IMG/VR virus record: IMGVR_UViG_3300021081_000002
Span: 1 to 57,647 of that record
DNA from: a virus
Reading direction: 5' to 3' (one strand)
Length of the DNA stretch: 57,647 bases
The translations under genes were made by a program, and so were the position numbers. Below are positions 57,177-57,647 of this stretch, in pieces; the first letter of the stretch is position 1; every line of letters begins with the position of its first letter. The notes below the pieces were generated by a model. That model ran no database searches. It was given only the letters and a program-made list of their open reading frames with translations, and was not told the origin of the DNA.

Positions 57177-57609
57177 TTCGACTCCAGTGATTGAGGTATT
57201 CTATTGACCTATGGAAGATCTCTATGGATTCACCCGCCCCTGCAATTAGCCAATTGCACTTATTGCAAAGAATTCCACGAATGCATTTTCCACAAGAAAG
57301 GTAGCCTGCGCAACAGTAGTGATCGTGATCAACGTGCATGTTTTTTAGGTTGCTATCGATCTTTCCACATATTGCGCAGCCGCCTTGTGCCTCCAGCATC
57401 TCATTAAACTGGTCGGCCGTCATCCCATAGGTTCGCTTAAGGTATTTGTTCCTAGCCGTGAGGGAGTCGTATGGATTACGCTTCGCGTACTCCCGCATCC
57501 AAGAGTTGAGACAGGATTTACACCTAGACTTTAGTCCGCTACTAACCCGAGAGTTTTTTCCAAAATTCTCTTCTGGAAGTGTCTCGTTGCATCCAGTACA
57601 CAACTTCAT
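57157..57609 (-). CDS. Endonuclease VII-like HNH protein between TerS and TerL
   Basis: A 150-residue protein. MKLCTGCNETLPEENFGKNS, GGCAICGKIDSNLKNMHVDH, and CGKCIRGILCNKCNWLIAGA give zinc pairs and a DHDH core. SD GAAGGA at the TerS end; overlaps TerL by 20 bases. HNH proteins next to terminase can be part of the packaging machine in HK97-like phages, but the same family also acts as homing enzymes, and two relatives here are clearly mobile. Confidence 0.75.
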   Translation of the reverse strand: MKLCTGCNETLPEENFGKNSRVSSGLKSRCKSCLNSWMREYAKRNPYDSLTARNKYLKRTYGMTADQFNEMLEAQGGCAICGKIDSNLKNMHVDHDHYCCAGYLSCGKCIRGILCNKCNWLIAGAGESIEIFHRSIEYLNHWSRNGTDTP

Positions 57610-57647
57610 CGGATTATCCTTCGGCTAGCTTCTTCGCAGTTGCAGCG
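57521..57647. repeat. Terminal direct repeat (circle overlap), copy 2
   Basis: Exact second copy of bases 1-127. Bases 57610-57647 include the last codons of TerS again, and the HNH gene that starts at 57609 is complete only in this copy. Remove one copy when the genome is circularised. Confidence 0.95.

Overview
The window is a complete, circular-mapping genome of a tailed phage. Bases 1-127 recur exactly at 57521-57647, so the unique sequence is about 57,520 bp. It encodes an HK97-fold capsid, SPP1-type portal, long tape measure and a frameshifted tail chaperone pair, with no tail sheath or baseplate wedge genes, so it reads as a siphovirus. The gene content (DUF5047 tail protein, DUF1906-type lysin, ThyX, phage DnaE, and DUF6197-, DUF6378- and DUF7455-like proteins) and the frequent GTG starts behind purine-rich Shine-Dalgarno (SD) sites suggest an actinobacterial host. 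That assignment is inference. No integrase, excisionase, transposase or CRISPR array was seen.

Layout. (1) A leftward late operon runs from 10048 through the circle junction to 37594. It begins with a sugar cassette (GT2-like transferases, SDR epimerase, methyltransferase, polysaccharide pyruvyl transferase; 10048-4554). Tail-fibre or adhesin genes follow (4541-623), then TerS, an HNH gene and TerL across the junction, an HNH gene, portal, scaffold, capsid, a GT4 glycosyltransferase, connectors, an HNH gene, major tail protein, chaperones, tape measure, minor tail proteins and holin. (2) The endolysin (12813-10774, leftward) lies apart from the holin, next to a small rightward cluster of membrane genes (10188-10627). 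(3) A 2.2-kb gene-poor region (12814-15026) carries palindromic iteron-like repeats beside a long A/T tract and is the best candidate replication origin. (4) A rightward early and replication block (15027-37539) encodes a GGDEF protein, a DUF932 protein, DnaE, a possible clamp, SLOG and PRTase proteins, a RecB/Cas4-like nuclease, a DnaB-like ATPase, a split primase, a MazG-like protein, a DnaQ-like exonuclease, a sigma-like factor and ThyX. A few leftward genes sit inside it (22362-21937, 23056-22534, 23789-23355).

How the parts fit. The phage carries its own polymerase, proofreading exonuclease, helicase and primase parts, and nucleotide genes (ThyX, deaminase, MazG-like). It should rely on the host for clamp loading and perhaps ligase and SSB. 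Eight HNH or endonuclease VII-like genes are wedged between core genes, three of them close relatives flanking TerL and the major tail protein gene. The most unusual elements are the phage diguanylate-cyclase-like protein, the pyruvyl-transferase glycan cassette, the iteron/A-T region, the terminase nuclease domain lacking expected acidic residues, the primase zinc-finger gene without a normal start codon, nested tiny membrane peptides, a collapsed tRNA-Asn-like element and a low-complexity insertion in the portal.
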